Part shown: positions 6,516-9,403 of the stretch, in pieces
Position numbering within the stretch: position 1 is the stretch's first letter
Layout of the letters: each line of letters begins with the position of its first letter
NCBI GenBank assembly: GCA_021799555.1
Contig: JAJZAG010000136.1
Location: forward strand, 1 to 9,403
DNA length: 9,403 nt
Direction: 5' to 3'
Source of the DNA: Deltaproteobacteria bacterium
Lineage (GTDB): Bacteria > Desulfobacterota > Binatia > Binatales > Binataceae
The notes under the pieces: model-generated
What the model was told of the DNA's origin: nothing
Database searches by the model: none
The model's input: the letters and a program-made list of their open reading frames with translations, nothing else
Made by a program: the position numbers and the translations under genes

Positions 6516-9403
6516 TTACTTCGGCGCTTTTCCTTTGCCCCTGAGCGGTATTGTGGTTTCGAATGCCGGTTCGAGGTTGTCGGTGATGACCAGATTGCCG
6601 GTATAGTCCTGAGCCGCCGAGGGCGTGAACGTCACCTCGACTTCACAGGTCCCCGGCTTGACGTGCTTGGCTCGCGGATCGAGGTCTTCCTCGCACGGCT
6701 TGGTCACCTGGAACGCCGACGGAGTCGCCGATTCGACCTCGATCAGGATCGGCGCGGCGTGTTTCTTCTTGTTGATCACGCCCGCATTGGTGATCCTGAC
6801 CGTTTTGGTCTTACTCGCGCCGGTATCGACCGCACCGAAGTTCAGCCGCTTGGGCGCGATCCGCAGCGCACCCGCCACTGGCGTCGGCGTCGCGGTCGGC
6901 GTCGCTGCCTGCGCGACTACCGTGAAGCCTTTCGACGCGTTCGACGCGACCAGACTATTGGTGCCGGCGAAGCTCGCCGAAAGCGTCTCAATCCCCGGCG
7001 TTGTCGGCGCGGTAGTCACACAGGTCGCGTTGCCGGTCGAGTCGGTCACGGCGGAGCATCCGTCGCCGCCGAGCGTAAAATCGATCGTCTCCTCCGCGAT
7101 CGCGGTGACAGGCTGCGCCGAGACATCGACGAGATTCGCCGCCAGCGTTACCGATTGCCCCGGCGTCGCGCTGGTGGGGCTGAGATTGAGCGAGACAAAC
7201 GTGCTGTCGAGTCCCGGCTGCCAGTCAACTTGAACCGGACTGGAGCTGACGGAGGTGCTGTTCACAACAGCCGACGCGAGAACATTATCGAGTCCTGGAC
7301 GGATGCCTGTATAACTGAACGTCGCCTGTCCGCCCGCGTTCGTGTTGGCGAGGAGGGTCTGCGTATTCACGCCTGAGACCGTCAACAAAGTTGGCGCCCC
7401 GCTCAGCGTACCTGCGTAATGTATCGTCGCGGTGAAGCTCTGTGATGATCCCTGCTCGGGATTTGGCGACACCGTGGCCGGCGTCAGGCTGATCGTCGGT
7501 GGTTGTGTGGTGGGTCCGAAGCCGCAGGCGCCGTCAGACTTGGTGATCTTGTAGACTGCCGTGTGCATGGCGACGTAGAGACATCCGTCCGGCCCGATAG
7601 CGTCGATTTCGTTTCCGCCGGTCGGCCCGGAAAGCTGCGCTGCGTCGGGCGGAGGCGAGGCGGAAGAGGTGAGATCGACGGTGTCGATGCCGGCCGGAAA
7701 GCCATCCTCCGCGGGACGCCCCGTGATCAAGAACTGCGCCTCTCCATTCGACTGCAACCCACCTGCGGCTATTCCCTCGCCAATCCCGCCGCCCGACTCA
7801 ATCGTCGTTATCACCGGTGGCGAGGCATCGCTGAGGCGCACGATGCCGGTCGAGCCGTTGATGAAGGTGCTGACATATGCCGTGCCGTTGGGCGCAAAAG
7901 CCATCGAGAAGTTGGCTATTGACCCAGGCACATCGGCGTAATCGCTCACCGTCGGAGTTGCGCTGTCCTGATTCGAGATCTCATAAATCCGGTTTTGGCT
8001 CGTCGCCCCTCCGCCTTGGACATAGGTGCCCGTGAACAGGGCGGTGCTGCTCGGGTTTACAGCGAGAAACTCCGGGCCCTCCAATCCGGTTGCCACCTCC
8101 CGGACGATCGCGCCCGTCGAGGGGTCGACCTGAACTATGTCGCCGGTGTTCAAGAAACTCCCGGTGGTGGCAACTCGCGCGGCGAAGAATTCACCTGCCG
8201 CATCGAAGGCAAGCGCGCTGGTGCTCGGCCCCAGCGCCTTCGACGTGAGTAGCGTGCTCGAATTGGCCACGCCGCCCAAGGGCCCGAACCTGTAAATATT
8301 CCCGGTCGGCTTATCGGCCACGTAGAGATTGCCGGAGCTGTCGAAGGCCATCCCATAGGCGCCGTAACAGCCGAAGTTGACACCGCCGTAAGAGAAGGTG
8401 CTTGTGGTGAAGCCGGTCGCAAACGTGTTGACCGTGTACCCGTTCACGGGCGTCGGGCTGCCGGCAGCGCATCCGCTGCCTCCACCCCACTCGATAGTTG
8501 CCGTCCCCGGTACGGGCAGGTTGCCGTCGGTTACATCGGTCGCCGTATAGGTTACGTTCTCGGTGTGCGAATCGGTGACCGCGAACTGAATCTGGCCGCT
8601 GCCGTCGGTGACCGCCGGCGAAGGCGCGCTAATGACCGAATTTCCGCCTTGCGGGGCGAGAGTGACAAGTTTGCCTGGCGTCCCGCGACCCAGCGAATCC
8701 TGAAGAGTCACGGTTATGACCGCCGGAGTCGAGCCGTCCGCCGTGCCATTCTGCGAGGGCGGGCTGATAATTGCGGATACTGCCGGCGGCACTCCGAAAA
8801 TTACGGTTGGCTGCGCGGTTAGCGTGACGCCATCTGTCGTGTCCGTAGCCGTGAAGCTGACGGTTTCTGGTGTTAAGTCGGTGACGGTGAATAGGGCCGC
8901 CCCGTTGTCGACGCTCGTGACCCCACTGGAGGGCGTGATCTGGACGTTGCTGCCGAAACCGGCAGTCAGCTCCACAGTCTTGCCGCTGACGCTGTTGTCA
9001 TTGGCGTCAAGCAGCTCTACCAGGACATATGCTTTGGTGGCGCCGTCGGAGGGGATGTCGCCGGGTACGGTTTGCTCTGCGGGCGAAAGTATCACCGCAG
9101 CCGACGCAAACGGCTGCGCTATGGACTCCGAAGCGCTAACAGCACCCGCGCTCTGGGTATCTGCCGCAGGCGCTATCGCCGTCCTAGCTGAGGTTTGGCT
9201 TAAATCGAGCTTAAGCACGTTCAGGTTGGGCGAGCCCAAGCCCACATGGGCAAAGTCACTGCCCATGGCCGTTGCGGTGTGGAAAGCGTCGGTGCCGACA
9301 AGCGTATAAATCAAGGGGTTCAGGAACCCGAGATTGCGCCCGATTGACTGGTTAAGTAAAGCCGTGAACCCAGCCCAGACGGGCGCCGCCAAGCTAGTAC
9401 CCC
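6516..9403 (-). CDS. C-terminal part of a secreted S53 (sedolisin-like) peptidase with Ig-like, beta-propeller and anchor-like domains (N-terminus off the window)
   Basis: 961 residues are visible, numbered from the first codon at 9401; the frame is open to the window edge. It starts with GTSLAAPVWAGFTALLNQ, the GTSxxxP catalytic-Ser motif of S53 peptidases (Ser codon 9395-9393), and the catalytic domain closes with VGLGSPN at ~52-58. Two invasin/Big_1-like Ig domains follow (~100-203 and 204-305), sharing VTD and FTATDTTDG/YTATDVTDG strands. Residues ~311-632 form a probable six-bladed NHL/SMP-30-like propeller with blades at ~350, 395, 444, 498, 541 and 597 (for example GMAFDSSGNLYVAD). Two Ig-like segments (~633-730 and 733-830), the linker ATPTATPTPV and a choice-of-anchor-D/ASH-like domain (~844-961) end it. 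The role is presumably extracellular proteolysis with binding domains. The prodomain and the other catalytic residues (Glu, Asp) lie outside the window. Confidence 0.9.
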   Translation of the reverse strand, partial: GTSLAAPVWAGFTALLNQSIGRNLGFLNPLIYTLVGTDAFHTATAMGSDFAHVGLGSPNLNVLKLDLSQTSARTAIAPAADTQSAGAVSASESIAQPFASAAVILSPAEQTVPGDIPSDGATKAYVLVELLDANDNSVSGKTVELTAGFGSNVQITPSSGVTSVDNGAALFTVTDLTPETVSFTATDTTDGVTLTAQPTVIFGVPPAVSAIISPPSQNGTADGSTPAVITVTLQDSLGRGTPGKLVTLAPQGGNSVISAPSPAVTDGSGQIQFAVTDSHTENVTYTATDVTDGNLPVPGTATIEWGGGSGCAAGSPTPVNGYTVNTFATGFTTSTFSYGGVNFGCYGAYGMAFDSSGNLYVADKPTGNIYRFGPLGGVANSSTLLTSKALGPSTSALAFDAAGEFFAARVATTGSFLNTGDIVQVDPSTGAIVREVATGLEGPEFLAVNPSSTALFTGTYVQGGGATSQNRIYEISNQDSATPTVSDYADVPGSIANFSMAFAPNGTAYVSTFINGSTGIVRLSDASPPVITTIESGGGIGEGIAAGGLQSNGEAQFLITGRPAEDGFPAGIDTVDLTSSASPPPDAAQLSGPTGGNEIDAIGPDGCLYVAMHTAVYKITKSDGACGFGPTTQPPTISLTPATVSPNPEQGSSQSFTATIHYAGTLSGAPTLLTVSGVNTQTLLANTNAGGQATFSYTGIRPGLDNVLASAVVNSTSVSSSPVQVDWQPGLDSTFVSLNLSPTSATPGQSVTLAANLVDVSAQPVTAIAEETIDFTLGGDGCSAVTDSTGNATCVTTAPTTPGIETLSASFAGTNSLVASNASKGFTVVAQAATPTATPTPVAGALRIAPKRLNFGAVDTGASKTKTVRITNAGVINKKKHAAPILIEVESATPSAFQVTKPCEEDLDPRAKHVKPGTCEVEVTFTPSAAQDYTGNLVITDNLEPAFETTIPLRGKGKAPK
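6873..6905 (-). repeat. Thr-Pro linker coding repeat
   Basis: The S53 protein's linker ATPTATPTPV is encoded by a low-complexity GGCGTC-like repeat (seen on the plus strand). It separates the last Ig-like segment from the terminal anchor-like domain. Such Thr-Pro linkers are typical flexible spacers in exported proteins. Confidence 0.7.

Overview
The window is GC-rich, with codon third positions biased to G/C. It comes from a Gram-negative-type bacterium: it encodes a predicted lipoprotein, a DksA/TraR-family regulator and a large extracytoplasmic multidomain protein. The mix of an amidohydrolase-2 enzyme, an amidohydrolase-3 enzyme and an S53 peptidase ending in a Thr-Pro linker and a choice-of-anchor-D type domain resembles soil and metagenomic lineages once called Deltaproteobacteria (for example Candidatus Binatota). 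That placement is inference; no rRNA or marker gene is present.

Layout. (1) Bases 1-2510, minus strand: a probable two-gene operon. An amidohydrolase-2 family enzyme (1413-2510) is followed after 33 nt by a membrane protein with a CPBP-like domain fused to a TPR array (1-1379); its C-terminus runs off the window. (2) Bases 2511-2768: a divergent intergenic region with a candidate promoter and two back-to-back inverted repeats. (3) Bases 2769-4469, plus strand: a 566-aa N-acyl-D-amino-acid deacylase-like amidohydrolase. (4) Bases 4470-5171: a sparse region with one plausible small membrane-anchored hypothetical protein (4659-5018). (5) Bases 5172-5756, plus: a DksA/TraR-family zinc-finger protein. 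(6) Bases 5846-6499, plus: a predicted lipoprotein of unknown function. (7) Bases 6516-9403, minus, convergent with the lipoprotein: the C-terminal 961 residues of an S53 (sedolisin/kumamolisin-like) peptidase. Its visible part begins at the catalytic Gly-Thr-Ser and continues through two invasin-like Ig domains, a six-bladed beta-propeller, two more Ig-like segments, a Thr-Pro linker and an anchor-like terminal domain.

How the parts relate. The two amidohydrolases are transcribed away from a shared 258-bp region and could belong to one catabolic function, but they come from different branches of the superfamily and no substrate can be read from the sequence. The DksA-like protein is probably an independent RNA polymerase-binding regulator. 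The lipoprotein and the S53 protein are both exported but convergently transcribed, so they are not an operon.

I found no RNA gene, CRISPR array, insertion sequence or attachment site. I see no convincing new multi-gene system. The most unusual items are the S53-Ig-propeller-anchor architecture with an apparently lost calcium site, the CPBP-TPR fusion with substituted catalytic positions, and the tandem hairpins upstream of the deacylase gene.
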